From Pseudomonadota bacterium (lineage in GTDB: Bacteria > Myxococcota_A > Polyangia > Polyangiales > Polyangiaceae), in NCBI GenBank assembly GCA_023418705.1, contig JAEZYZ010000079.1, forward strand, positions 1-29,844: a stretch of 29,844 bases of DNA, in the 5' to 3' direction. The position numbers and the translations under genes are program-made. Below the pieces are notes generated by a model. It was not told where the DNA came from. It did not search any database and saw nothing but the letters and a program-made list of their open reading frames with translations. Below are positions 1-9,259 of the stretch, in pieces. Position 1 is the first letter of the stretch. Each line of letters opens with the position of its first letter.

Positions 1-24
1 GGCCCGGGCCCTACGGCCCGGGCC
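1..24 (+). terminator. GC-rich hairpin at the window start
   Basis: The decamer GGCCCGGGCC occurs at 1-10 and again at 15-24, separated by CTAC. Each copy is self-complementary, so the two copies form a 10-bp stem with a 4-nt loop. A short T-containing stretch (CTCCATTTT) follows. It could terminate a plus-strand gene lying to the left of the window. The gene itself is outside the sequence, so the role is inferred. Confidence 0.45.
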
Positions 25-75
25 TCGCTCCATTTTCGCGTGCTACAAAAGCCGGGCGCCACACGGAAAGTCTCG

Positions 76-924
76 ATGCCGCGCCTGACCGACGACGCCG
101 ATCGCCTCGCCGCCTTCCTCTTCGGACGGCGCGCGGCGGTCCTGACCGGCGCCGGCTGCAGCACCGAGTCGGGCATCCCGGACTACCGGGGCGAGGGCAC
201 CCGGCGGCGTGCCACAAACCCGATCCAGTACCGCGAGTTCCTCGCCAGCCCCGAAGGCCGCGCTCGCTACTGGGCGCGCAGCGTCGTCGGGTGGCCGCAC
301 TTTTGCCGGGCACAGCCCAACGCTGGCCACCGCGCGCTCGCCGCCCTCCAGCGAGCCGAGCGCGTCGGCGGCCTCATCACTCAGAACGTCGATCGGCTCC
401 ACACCCGAGCCGGCAGCACGCCCGTGGTCGAGCTGCACGGCTCTTTGCACGACGTTCGCTGCCTCGGCTGCGGCGCGCTCGAACCGCGAGCGGAGCTACA
501 GCGCAGGCTGCTGGAGCTCAATCAACGGCTGGCCGCGCTCGAGGTGGAGCTCTCTCCCGACGGGGACGCGGAGCTGCCGATCGAGTGGCTGCGCGGGTTT
601 CGCGCCGCGGATTGCCAGCGCTGCGGCGGCGTCTTGAAGCCGAACGTGGTGTTCTTCGGCGAGGCCGTGCCGCGCGACGTGGTCGCGCGCTCCCACGCGC
701 TGGTCGACCGCGCGGACGCGCTGCTCGTGGTCGGCTCGTCGCTGGCGGTCTACTCCGGCTTCCGCTTCGTGCGAGCGGCTGCCGAGCGGCGCCTGCCGAT
801 CGCCATGGTCAACTTGGGCCCCTGCCGCGGCCAGGAGCTGTCGGCCCTGCAGATCGACGCGCGCGCCGGCGAGCTGTTGCCGTTGGTCGCCGCGCGCCTC
901 GGGGCGCCCGCGCTCGCCTCCTGA
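76..924 (+). CDS. Sir2-family NAD-dependent protein deacylase (sirtuin)
   Basis: This 282-residue protein should remove acyl groups from lysines using NAD+, acting in the cytoplasm. Visible sirtuin motifs are the NAD-binding GAGCSTESGIPDYRG (about residues 25-39), TQNVDRLH (102-109), the catalytic histidine in VELHG (H121), zinc cysteines C129/C132 and C180/C183, and GSSL near residue 231. The roughly 48-residue stretch between the two zinc pairs and the GIPDYRG variant resemble class II (SIRT4-like) sirtuins. I chose ATG 76 because GGAAAG lies 5 nt upstream and the protein then begins just before the Rossmann core; an upstream in-frame ATG at 40 has no such site. The gene stands alone and converges on the MFS gene. 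Family assignment is firm; the substrate is unknown. Confidence 0.93.
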   Translation: MPRLTDDADRLAAFLFGRRAAVLTGAGCSTESGIPDYRGEGTRRRATNPIQYREFLASPEGRARYWARSVVGWPHFCRAQPNAGHRALAALQRAERVGGLITQNVDRLHTRAGSTPVVELHGSLHDVRCLGCGALEPRAELQRRLLELNQRLAALEVELSPDGDAELPIEWLRGFRAADCQRCGGVLKPNVVFFGEAVPRDVVARSHALVDRADALLVVGSSLAVYSGFRFVRAAAERRLPIAMVNLGPCRGQELSALQIDARAGELLPLVAARLGAPALAS

Positions 925-940
925 CGCGCCGATCGGCGCG
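925..940. terminator. Bidirectional terminator between the sirtuin and MFS genes
   Basis: CGCGCCGATCGGCGCG is a perfect 16-bp palindrome (6-bp GC stem, GATC loop). It fills almost all of the 18-nt gap between two convergent stop codons. No T-run follows, so termination may be partial. Confidence 0.5.
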
Positions 941-942
941 GC

Positions 943-2262
943 TCAGGGCGCGGCGACTTGCGGCGTGGGCACGGGCTCTTCCTCCGCCTCCGCCGCGTCC
1001 TCCTTGACGTGGAAGGGGGCGAGCCAGGTGACGATGAACGACGGGATCGTGGCCACCATCACGAACACGAAGTACATCGTGTAACCCATGGCCTGCTGCA
1101 GGTAGCCGCTCACCATCCCCGTGGTCTGCATGCAAAGCCCCATCAGGCCGGTCGCGAACGCATAGTGGGCCGTCTTGTACCGGCCGGGAGCGATCTGCTG
1201 CATCATGTAGATCATGTGGCCGACGGAGCCGAAGCCGAAGCCGAGCTTCTCGAAGGTCACGACGCCCGTGATCAGCGCAAGATCGGTGGGCTGCGCGATC
1301 GCCAGAAAGATGTAGGTGGCGTTCGGCACGTTGATCGCGATGCACAGCAGCATCAGCGCGCTCTTCAGGCCCTTCTTGGCGACGAACAGGCCACCGAGGA
1401 CCGCGCCGAGCAGGAACCCGAAGGTGCCGAAGGTGCCGTTGATGTTGCCGAGCGCAACGTTCGTGAGGCCGAGGCCGCCCTTCGCCTGCTCGTCCATCAT
1501 GAACAGGGGCCCGATCTTGTCGAGCAGCCCCTGACCGAAGCGGTACAGGAAGGCGAAGGCGATCATCATCCAGATCCCCTTCTTCTGAAAGAACGTCCTG
1601 AAGGCGGTGCCGAAGGTGCGGGCCGCGTCCCCCACGCTCTTGGGCGCGTCCTTGGCCTTCTCGCCGGGCGGCAGCACCGCCAGGTGGTAAACGGCGAGGA
1701 TCGCCATCAGACCAGCGATGATCAAAAAGACGATGCGCCAGGACGCCGCCCAGCTCATCTCCATGTCATCGTGGAAGGTGCCGCTCAACGTCACCAGCAC
1801 GCCCGACGCCAAGATCGGCCCGATGCTCCAGCACAGGCTCTGAACGCCCGTGAATTTGGCCTGATCTTTGGGGCTCAGGGTGGTGACGTAGACACCGTCG
1901 GCGCCGATGTCCTGAGTGGCCGCGACGAAGCCGCAGACACCGAACAAGACCAGCGTCATCGTCACGAAGTTCGGCATCTCGAGCGCGATGCCCGCGACCG
2001 CCAGCGCCATGGCGTAGGCGAACTGCATCGTGACGACGAAGAACTTCTTGTTCTTGAACATCTCGAGCAGGGGCGCCCAGAGCGGCTTGAAGGTCCAGGG
2101 GGCAGCGAGCGAGCTCGCCCAGAGCGCCGCCTCCGCGTTGGAGATGCCCATGTTCTTGTACATGATGGCGCTCACCAGGTTGATGGTGACCCAGGAGGTC
2201 CCCATCGCGAGGTACAGGGTGGGCACCCAGAACAGGGGGTGACGGTGCGTCTTGGAGCTCAT
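943..2262 (-). CDS. MFS transporter, PAT/AmpG-like
   Basis: This predicted 12-helix inner-membrane permease has about 439 residues, the usual size for major facilitator proteins. Segments such as WVPTLYLAMGTSWVTINLV, the cytoplasmic WTFKPLWAPLLEMF loop and ATQDIGADGVYVTTL resemble the PAT family, which includes AmpG muropeptide permeases and acetyl-CoA transporters. In AmpG the cargo is anhydro-muropeptides; here the substrate cannot be read from sequence. I chose ATG 2262 because the hydrophobic segment starts soon after it; a TTG start at 2307 would add 15 residues without a visible ribosome site. The gene is divergent from the kinase to its right. No ampD, ampR or peptidoglycan-recycling gene is adjacent, so I do not assign ampG. 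Confidence 0.85.
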   Translation of the reverse strand: MSSKTHRHPLFWVPTLYLAMGTSWVTINLVSAIMYKNMGISNAEAALWASSLAAPWTFKPLWAPLLEMFKNKKFFVVTMQFAYAMALAVAGIALEMPNFVTMTLVLFGVCGFVAATQDIGADGVYVTTLSPKDQAKFTGVQSLCWSIGPILASGVLVTLSGTFHDDMEMSWAASWRIVFLIIAGLMAILAVYHLAVLPPGEKAKDAPKSVGDAARTFGTAFRTFFQKKGIWMMIAFAFLYRFGQGLLDKIGPLFMMDEQAKGGLGLTNVALGNINGTFGTFGFLLGAVLGGLFVAKKGLKSALMLLCIAINVPNATYIFLAIAQPTDLALITGVVTFEKLGFGFGSVGHMIYMMQQIAPGRYKTAHYAFATGLMGLCMQTTGMVSGYLQQAMGYTMYFVFVMVATIPSFIVTWLAPFHVKEDAAEAEEEPVPTPQVAAP

Positions 2263-2474
2263 GTCGGCCGGGATAGTAGTCGGGAGCGAGATCTCCGCCA
2301 GGGACAATTCGGTGTCTGAAGCAGACCCAATACCGCATCTCGGGCTTGGGTGGTCGCGACCTGCCGCAGCCGGCTATCCCCTCGAAACCCCGCTTCTTTT
2401 CGCCCAATTGCAGTCTCACGCCAATATTCACACTGCCACCCAGATTCGAGCGTTGCCCCCGTGACCTTGTTTCC

Positions 2475-3647
2475 GTGTTCCGAGCCGCTGAAGTTGGCTC
2501 TACCCTGGCCGGGTTGACGCCGGATCCGCGCTCACGGCCGCGACGGGTGGGTCGCTACGAGCTCATGGCCCGCATTGCAGAGGGCGGCATGGCCCGGGTC
2601 TACCTGGGCCGACAGCGGGGCGACGCCGGCTTTGCCCGGGCGGTCGCGATCAAGCGCCTGCACCGCCAGTACGCGCGCTCCCCCGAGTTTCGCTCCTGCC
2701 TGCTCGACGAGGCGCGCCTGGCCTCCCGGATTCGCCACCCGAACGTCGTGCCGATTTTGGACGTGGTGGCCGCCAAGGGGGAGCTCTTGCTCGTGATGGA
2801 GTACGTGATCGGCGAAGCGCTCGCCGATCTCATGGATCTTGCGCGGGAACGCGCCGAGCCGATCCCGGTCGACGTCGCGGTGTCGGTGATGCAGGACGTC
2901 CTGCAAGGGCTGCATGCGGCCCACACCGCGCGCGACTCGCGCGGAGAGCCCCTGCACATCGTGCATCGGGACCTCTCCCCCCACAACATCCTGGTGGGTC
3001 GGGACGGCAGCGCCCGCGTGTTCGACTTTGGCGTGGCCAAGGCGCTCGGCAACGCCCAGCTCACCCGCCCGGGCGAGATCAAGGGCACGTTGGCCTACAT
3101 GTCGCCCGAACAGATGCGGGCCCGCCCCGTCAGCAGCAACAGCGACGTGTTCTCCGCCGGCATCGTTTTGTGGGAGATGGTGGCTTCACGCGATCTGTTC
3201 GCGCGGGACTCCGACGCCGCGACGGTCTCCGCGCTGCTCGCCGCAGACATCCCTCCGCTGCGTGGCATCGCGGGGGTGCCCGACGACTTCGACGCCGTCA
3301 TCGCTCGGGCGCTCAGCCGGGATCCGGCGCGGCGCTACCAAGACGCGCTCGAGTTCGCTCGAGCGCTGTCCGATTGCGTTCGCCCAGCTTCGGCGACGCG
3401 CCTGACCGAGTGGGTACAGGGACTGGTCGGTCCAGAGCTCGAGCGGCGCACCCGCTTGCTCGCCAAGGTCGAAGCGCAGGTCTCCAGCCCCTCGGCAGCG
3501 CCGTCCGCTGCCCGTCCGCTGCCCGCATCGACCCTGGCCGAGCTCGCCCCGAGGCCCAAACCAGCCACCGACACCCTCACCGTCGTGGTGATCATCGTGG
3601 TGACGATGGCCGCGCTGTGGCTGGCGTTGGTGTTCCTGCCCGCCTGA
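2475..3647 (+). CDS. Tail-anchored eukaryote-type Ser/Thr protein kinase
   Basis: This is a Hanks-type kinase of about 390 residues. It has a Gly-rich loop EGGMARVYLG (36-45), the ATP-binding lysine in VAIKRL (K60), the catalytic loop HRDLSPHN (from H164, catalytic D166), DFG (184-186) and GTLAYMSPEQ in the activation segment. The HRDLSPHN loop is common in myxobacterial kinases. A Pro/Ala-rich linker then leads to a single hydrophobic helix ending only about six residues from the C-terminus, so no external sensor domain remains. The start is uncertain: GTG 2475 is my choice, while TTG 2514 and an in-frame ATG at 2346 are alternatives, none with a convincing ribosome site. The lack of a sensor suggests activation by a partner or by the cytoplasmic side. 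Confidence 0.88.
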   Translation: MFRAAEVGSTLAGLTPDPRSRPRRVGRYELMARIAEGGMARVYLGRQRGDAGFARAVAIKRLHRQYARSPEFRSCLLDEARLASRIRHPNVVPILDVVAAKGELLLVMEYVIGEALADLMDLARERAEPIPVDVAVSVMQDVLQGLHAAHTARDSRGEPLHIVHRDLSPHNILVGRDGSARVFDFGVAKALGNAQLTRPGEIKGTLAYMSPEQMRARPVSSNSDVFSAGIVLWEMVASRDLFARDSDAATVSALLAADIPPLRGIAGVPDDFDAVIARALSRDPARRYQDALEFARALSDCVRPASATRLTEWVQGLVGPELERRTRLLAKVEAQVSSPSAAPSAARPLPASTLAELAPRPKPATDTLTVVVIIVVTMAALWLALVFLPA

Positions 3648-3649
3648 CC

Positions 3650-3664
3650 GCGCGGCGGCTCCGC
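3650..3664. terminator. Short GC hairpin between kinase and methyltransferase ends
   Basis: CGCGG and CCGCG form a 5-bp stem around a CGGCT loop in the 22-nt space between two convergent stop codons. No T-run is present. It is weak evidence for a bidirectional terminator. Confidence 0.25.
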
Positions 3665-3669
3665 GGCGC

Positions 3670-4389
3670 TCACTGCCCGCGCTGCCGCGCCTTGGGCGCC
3701 GCCTTGCGTCGCTTGAACAAAAGCAGGTAGTTGAAGCCCCTCAGGAAGAAGTTCCCCTCGTCGGCGGCCTTTCGGTAGTTGCCCATCTCGAGCGTGCGAT
3801 TGTGGCGCACCACCGCGACGACATCGTGCGGCACGAAGGCCTCCCGCGCCAGATCGAAGAGCTCGAAGCCGAGCGGGTAAAAGCCGCGGTCCTTCTTGAA
3901 GACGTCGCAGACGTAGATGGCGAGCATCCGCTCCTCACGCAGCACCCGGGCACATTCCTGCAGCACCAGACGCATGGCCCGCTGGTAGCGCCCGTCCGCC
4001 TTCAGCTTGCCGATGCAGCGAGGGTCGTCCGAGTAGCTGAGGTTGTCGGCATAGGGGGGGTCCATGAAGACCAGATCCACGCTCTTGGCCTTCAGGGGCA
4101 GGCTCCTGGCGTCCGCGGACCGGATATCCCCCCGCTGCGGGCAGAGATCGAACCCGACGCCGTTCCGGCCGAGGTCGCGACACACGTCCAAGGTCGTGCC
4201 ACTGCCGCAGAATGGATCGAGCACCACCTCACCGGCCGACGTGAACCGCTGGAGCACGTTCCAGATGACGAAGGAGGGCGTCGCGCCGGCGAAACTTTGG
4301 CGGCCCTGCTCCGTGTCACCATAGTGCTGCGAGGGGTATTCCCAGAGCGTGGTCACCTGTTTGACCAGGGGGGGCTTCTTGAGCGTCAC
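3670..4389 (-). CDS. Solitary DNA/RNA amino-methyltransferase (DPPY type)
   Basis: This is an S-adenosylmethionine-dependent methyltransferase of about 239 residues. Motif I is DPFCGSGTT (58-66) and the catalytic motif IV is DPPY (110-113), the pattern of N6-adenine and N4-cytosine DNA methylases and of TRM11-like RNA enzymes. Motif I precedes motif IV, and no target-recognition domain is obvious. No restriction endonuclease or specificity subunit is adjacent, so it would be an orphan. I chose GTG 4389 because GAGG lies about 6 nt upstream and the recognisable protein starts there; the frame stays open for another 89 codons, but that part is Arg/Ala-rich and unlike any domain I know. Whether the substrate is DNA or RNA is open. 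Confidence 0.78.
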   Translation of the reverse strand: MTLKKPPLVKQVTTLWEYPSQHYGDTEQGRQSFAGATPSFVIWNVLQRFTSAGEVVLDPFCGSGTTLDVCRDLGRNGVGFDLCPQRGDIRSADARSLPLKAKSVDLVFMDPPYADNLSYSDDPRCIGKLKADGRYQRAMRLVLQECARVLREERMLAIYVCDVFKKDRGFYPLGFELFDLAREAFVPHDVVAVVRHNRTLEMGNYRKAADEGNFFLRGFNYLLLFKRRKAAPKARQRGQ

Positions 4390-4828
4390 GGTGCCCTCGC
4401 GCCTATCACGAAACGAGCTCGGCCAGCACCACCCGGGTGCGGCGGCCGGACGGCTCTCACCCGAAGGACGTCGCCACCCGGCCGCGAGAAACTGCCACAG
4501 CCGGAGCCCCGCGCGGTGCACGATGACGCACTCGACGGCCGCGCGCAGCGACCCGCCGACGGCTGCCGCAGACGCCCGCGCTCGGTGACGGCGCAGCAGG
4601 GGCCATAGGAGCGGGTCGGCAGCCGATGCGCGGCGCACCCCGGGCGCGGGCTTCATGGCACCGGGGTTGCACCCTCGGGTGGGCGAAGGCCTTCACCCGG
4701 CTGCCCTCGTGGACATCGACGTCCTACAGCGCGCACCGGCGGGTGGGTCACGTCAGGACGGCTGGTCGCTCGTTTACGGGTCCGGCCGCGATGAGCTGAG
4801 CGAGTAGCCACAGAAGAAGGAGATCAGC
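4390..4828. other. 439-nt non-coding gap between divergent genes
   Basis: This region separates the divergent methyltransferase and peptidoglycan-binding protein genes and should contain both promoters. I see no convincing -35/-10 pair. A 10-bp palindrome, CACCCGGGTG, lies at 4430-4439, about 40 nt upstream of the methyltransferase start, and could be an operator. Open frames across the gap are Arg/Ala-rich and look non-coding. Confidence 0.5.
4817..4823 (+). promoter_or_regulatory. Strong ribosome-binding site
   Basis: AAGGAGA sits 5 nt before ATG 4829. It is the best Shine-Dalgarno match I noticed in the window and fixes the start of the Gln-rich peptidoglycan-binding protein. It suggests high expression. 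Confidence 0.8.
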
Positions 4829-5818
4829 ATGACCAAGAAGTACTTGATCGCCTGCGCGGCAACATTGGTGCTGGCGTTCGGCGGCACCGCCTGGGCCGGC
4901 GGCGAGCAGGGCGGCGAACACGCCGAAGGGACACAGATCGAGCAACAGAGTGGGCAGGAACAGCCCGAGCAGGAGAGCCAGGCGGGCCAGCAGGGCCAGC
5001 AGGGCCAGCAGGAGCAAGGCCAGCAGGGCCAGCAGGCCCCCATGGAGGGCCAGCAGCAACAGAGCGAAGCTGGGCAGCAGGAGCAGCCTGGCATGGAGGG
5101 GCAGCTGTCGCTCGAACAGAAGAAGCAGCTGCAGCGGGAGCTGCAGGAGCAGGGCTTCTATCAGGGCAACATCGACGGCATCGTGGGACCTCAGACCCGC
5201 GCAGCGGTCCGCCAGTTTCAGCAGCAGGCCGAGCTGGCCGGCAACGGACAACTGACGCAGGAGACGGTCGACGAGCTCGGCCTGAATCTGCAAGAGCCCG
5301 TGTCGGGAGCGGAGCAAGAGCAGCAGATGGGTCAGCAGGATCCGTCACAGCAACAGATGCAACCCGGGGCCGCCGAAGAGCCGCAGAAGTTCCAGCTGTC
5401 CGCGCTGAACGAGGAGCAAACCCGCGAGCTGCAGCAGAAGCTGCAACAGCACGGGTTCTACAAGGGCGAGATCGACGGCATCGTGGGACCTCAGACCCGC
5501 TCGGCGCTCCAGGCCTACTTCCGCGATCAGGCGAGCCTGGCGTCGCAGGGGGTGGTCACCGAGAGCGCCCTCAACGACTTCGGCATCAACCCGAGCGAGG
5601 TTCAGCCGGTCCGCGGCACCGAAGGTCAGGGCAGCGACTGGCAGCAGCAACAGCAGCAGCAGCAACAGCAGCAGCCGCAGGAGGAGCAGCAGCAGCAGCC
5701 TCCCGAGCAGCAGCCGCAGCAGCAGCAAGAAGGCACCCCTGACGTCGACATCGACGTCAACAACCCCGACATGGGAGCGGAGCCGCAGCCCGCGCCCGAG
5801 GGCACGGACGAGTACTAA
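4829..5818 (+). CDS. Secreted Gln-rich protein with two peptidoglycan-binding repeats
   Basis: This 329-residue protein begins with a Sec signal peptide (charged MTKKY, hydrophobic core, AWA-G cleavage near residue 23). A Gln/Gly/Glu-rich segment (24-92) follows. Two PG_binding_1-like repeats come next (about 92-152 and 189-252), each with a GFYxGxIDGIVGPQTR core that is normally the metal-free cell-wall-binding three-helix fold. A second Gln-rich linker lies between them, then a tract of almost pure Gln (272-300) and an acidic tail. There is no catalytic domain, so it probably binds or coats the wall rather than cutting it. The two cores share 30 identical bases exactly 300 nt apart, which points to recent internal duplication or gene conversion. 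The Gln tracts are encoded mainly by CAG. The exact function is unknown. Confidence 0.85.
   Translation: MTKKYLIACAATLVLAFGGTAWAGGEQGGEHAEGTQIEQQSGQEQPEQESQAGQQGQQGQQEQGQQGQQAPMEGQQQQSEAGQQEQPGMEGQLSLEQKKQLQRELQEQGFYQGNIDGIVGPQTRAAVRQFQQQAELAGNGQLTQETVDELGLNLQEPVSGAEQEQQMGQQDPSQQQMQPGAAEEPQKFQLSALNEEQTRELQQKLQQHGFYKGEIDGIVGPQTRSALQAYFRDQASLASQGVVTESALNDFGINPSEVQPVRGTEGQGSDWQQQQQQQQQQQPQEEQQQQPPEQQPQQQQEGTPDVDIDVNNPDMGAEPQPAPEGTDEY
5171..5500 (+). repeat. Two identical 30-nt copies spaced exactly 300 nt apart
   Basis: Bases 5171-5200 and 5471-5500 are identical and both encode the IDGIVGPQTR core of the peptidoglycan-binding repeats. The flanking codons differ. The shift is exactly 100 codons. 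Confidence 0.9.
5641..5730 (+). repeat. CAG/CAA poly-glutamine tract
   Basis: About 90 nt made of CAG and CAA codons, interrupted by a few CCG, CCT, CCC, GAG and GAA codons, encode the Gln-rich tail of the peptidoglycan-binding protein. Such tracts can change length by strand slippage without shifting the frame. Confidence 0.85.
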
Positions 5819-5843
5819 CCGCTCGATCGCCGCCAAGCCCGTG

Positions 5844-5868
5844 GGCGCCGTCGCCGCGCGACGGCGCC
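5844..5868. terminator. Strong bidirectional rho-independent terminator
   Basis: GGCGCCGTCG (5844-5853) pairs perfectly with CGACGGCGCC (5859-5868) around a CCGCG loop, giving a 10-bp GC-rich stem. TACTTTTG follows on the plus strand. It lies between the stop of the Gln-rich gene and the stop of the protease gene, and its right arm touches the protease stop codon. Confidence 0.85.
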
Positions 5869-6758
5869 TACTTTTGTTGGTGCGCCTCGGGCTTGCTCGG
5901 GGCCGCAGCGACCGGCTGTCGTGACTCCACCCAAGCGCCGAACGCGCTCACGTCGAAGGTCTCCGAGAGCGTCGCCGAGAAACGCTGCAGCGCGTAGTCG
6001 ATGGGGAGCGCAAACGCCAGGCCCTGGCTGTTGCGCAAGATGAACGACGAGATGCCGACCACCTCGCCGCGCTCGTTCATCACGGGGCCGCCGGAGCTGC
6101 CGCCGTTGGTCGGCAAATCCGTCTGCAGGTAGTGCACGCCGTCGAACACCCTGCCGACGTAGGAGACGATGCCGCGGCTGAGGGAGAAGCTCATCTTCCG
6201 GGGGGCGCCCATGGCGAACACCTCGTCACCCATGCCAAGGGTGTTCACCGACGCGGGCTTCACGCCCGGGATGCGGCGGCTGTCGACCTTCAGCAGGGCG
6301 ACGTCGAGGGCCTTGTCGTGATCCAAGAGCTTCGCGGGCATGGGCTCGCCGTCGACGAACGACACCTGGATGTCCTCCAGCCCGTCCACGACGTGCCAAC
6401 AGGTGAGCACGTGGCCATTGGCGTCCATCAAGACGCCGGCGCCATAGACCCCTTTGCCGCGAACGAACGCCGTGAAGTCCAGCGCGCGGCGCGCGATCTC
6501 CCGCGGCGCGGTCGCCGCTGCCGCACGCTCGCTCTTCGCCTCGGCCAAGCGCCTGCTCGGCGCCGACGTCGAATCGCGCTCGTACCCGTCGGCCCTCCGA
6601 GCCGGGGGCCCGTTGCGACCCGCGGTCGGCTCCGTGCCGCCGGTGCGCACCACCTCCGTGGGAGAGGGGCTCGCCCCCGGCCAAAGCTGCCGGGGCACGG
6701 CCAACCCCAGCGTCAAGCCGGCTGCGAACAGAGCCGTCCCTGCGAAGCGAGCCTTCAT
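5868..6758 (-). CDS. Membrane-anchored HtrA/DegP-like serine protease without PDZ domain
   Basis: This trypsin-fold protease has about 296 residues. A hydrophobic N-terminal helix (AGTALFAAGLTLGLAVP) acts as anchor or signal. A Pro/Arg/Ser-rich linker of some 70 residues follows, then the catalytic domain with H122 (CWHVVDG), D152 (KALDVALLKVD) and S222 (GGSSGGPV). The triad is intact. DegP-type enzymes normally carry one or two PDZ domains after the protease; here only about 60 residues follow, so PDZ control is absent. ATG 6758 places the helix right at the N-terminus; GTG 6809 would add 17 residues. It probably acts in the periplasm or cell envelope. The substrate is unknown. Confidence 0.85.
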   Translation of the reverse strand: MKARFAGTALFAAGLTLGLAVPRQLWPGASPSPTEVVRTGGTEPTAGRNGPPARRADGYERDSTSAPSRRLAEAKSERAAAATAPREIARRALDFTAFVRGKGVYGAGVLMDANGHVLTCWHVVDGLEDIQVSFVDGEPMPAKLLDHDKALDVALLKVDSRRIPGVKPASVNTLGMGDEVFAMGAPRKMSFSLSRGIVSYVGRVFDGVHYLQTDLPTNGGSSGGPVMNERGEVVGISSFILRNSQGLAFALPIDYALQRFSATLSETFDVSAFGAWVESRQPVAAAPSKPEAHQQK

Positions 6759-7114
6759 GTCGCGGGCAACCTGACCAGGTCTTGGGTGGGTCGGTTCATG
6801 GGCGCTCACCGCCGCCGCCAGCCCAAGCGCTCACGGCGAACCAGCCTGTGCTTAGCACATCCGCCTTCCATGGCAGGCCCAGGCTAGCTTTTTTGTAGCC
6901 GAACCGCGCACTTCGGCGACCGGGTGCCGCAGGGCAGAGCGCCGCCGACCTACATCGCAGCACCCGACCCGCCTGTGCGATCCGACGAGGGCGATAGCGC
7001 CGGAAATGCCCCCGCTCGATCGGCCGCGAAGCTTTCTGCGCGCCTACACCAAGGAGTCGTCTCGAGGGGCAGTCAGACCGGGCGCTCACTTCCGAGCATC
7101 GAATGAGGTTCAGA
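6759..7114. other. 356-nt gap between divergent protease and beta-helix genes
   Basis: This region should hold both divergent promoters. It contains the palindrome TGTGCTTAGCACA (6847-6859) and a ggcta/tagcc inverted repeat around a T-rich loop (6882-6900). I see no long credible coding frame and no clear sigma-70 promoter pair. Confidence 0.5.
6847..6859. promoter_or_regulatory. Candidate operator palindrome upstream of the protease
   Basis: TGTGCTTAGCACA is a perfect odd palindrome (6-nt arms, one central base) about 90 nt upstream of the protease start. Such sites often bind dimeric repressors. No regulator is identified. Confidence 0.35.
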
Positions 7115-9037
<1,923 letters not shown>

Positions 9038-9052
9038 CGTCCTAGGCGGGCG

Positions 9053-9070
9053 CCCCCGGACCTACGGGGG
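9053..9070 (+). terminator. First of two tandem hairpins after the beta-helix gene
   Basis: CCCCCG (9053-9058) pairs with CGGGGG (9065-9070) around a GACCTA loop, 16 nt after the stop codon. It has no T-run of its own. Confidence 0.45.
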
Positions 9071-9079
9071 AACGGAGCA

Positions 9080-9113
9080 GCGGGCAGCGCAGCCTTCGGG
9101 ACGCGCTGCCCGC
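9080..9113 (+). terminator. Strong rho-independent terminator
   Basis: GCGGGCAGCGC (9080-9090) pairs perfectly with GCGCTGCCCGC (9103-9113). The loop contains a CC-TTCG-GG mini-hairpin. A GTTTTG stretch follows at 9119. It ends transcription of the beta-helix gene and isolates the Cys-rich gene downstream. Confidence 0.85.
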
Positions 9114-9244
9114 GCGCCGTTTTGGGTTCAGCCAGCGTGAAACTCTACGGGGTGGTGCGAGTCTCGTGCATCGCCCGGCGCCGCGCGGCGCTCGAAAACG
9201 CCCGGCGAGCGCCGGATTGTGCGAACCGGAGCCGCAAATTTCGC

Positions 9245-9250
9245 TATAGA
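9245..9250 (+). promoter_or_regulatory. Possible -10 element directly before the Cys-rich gene
   Basis: TATAGA lies only 9 nt before ATG 9260, and no Shine-Dalgarno sequence is visible there. If this is a -10 box, the mRNA would be nearly leaderless. No good -35 box is seen at normal spacing, so this is weak. Confidence 0.25.
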
Positions 9251-9259
9251 GTCGCGCCC

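Noticed and set aside
943..2262. Naming the MFS transporter ampG
   Set aside because: PAT-family resemblance is clear, but there is no peptidoglycan-recycling context and the substrate cannot be read from sequence.
4390..4656. An 89-codon N-terminal extension of the methyltransferase
   Set aside because: No homology is apparent, it is Arg/Ala-rich, and a ribosome site precedes GTG 4389.
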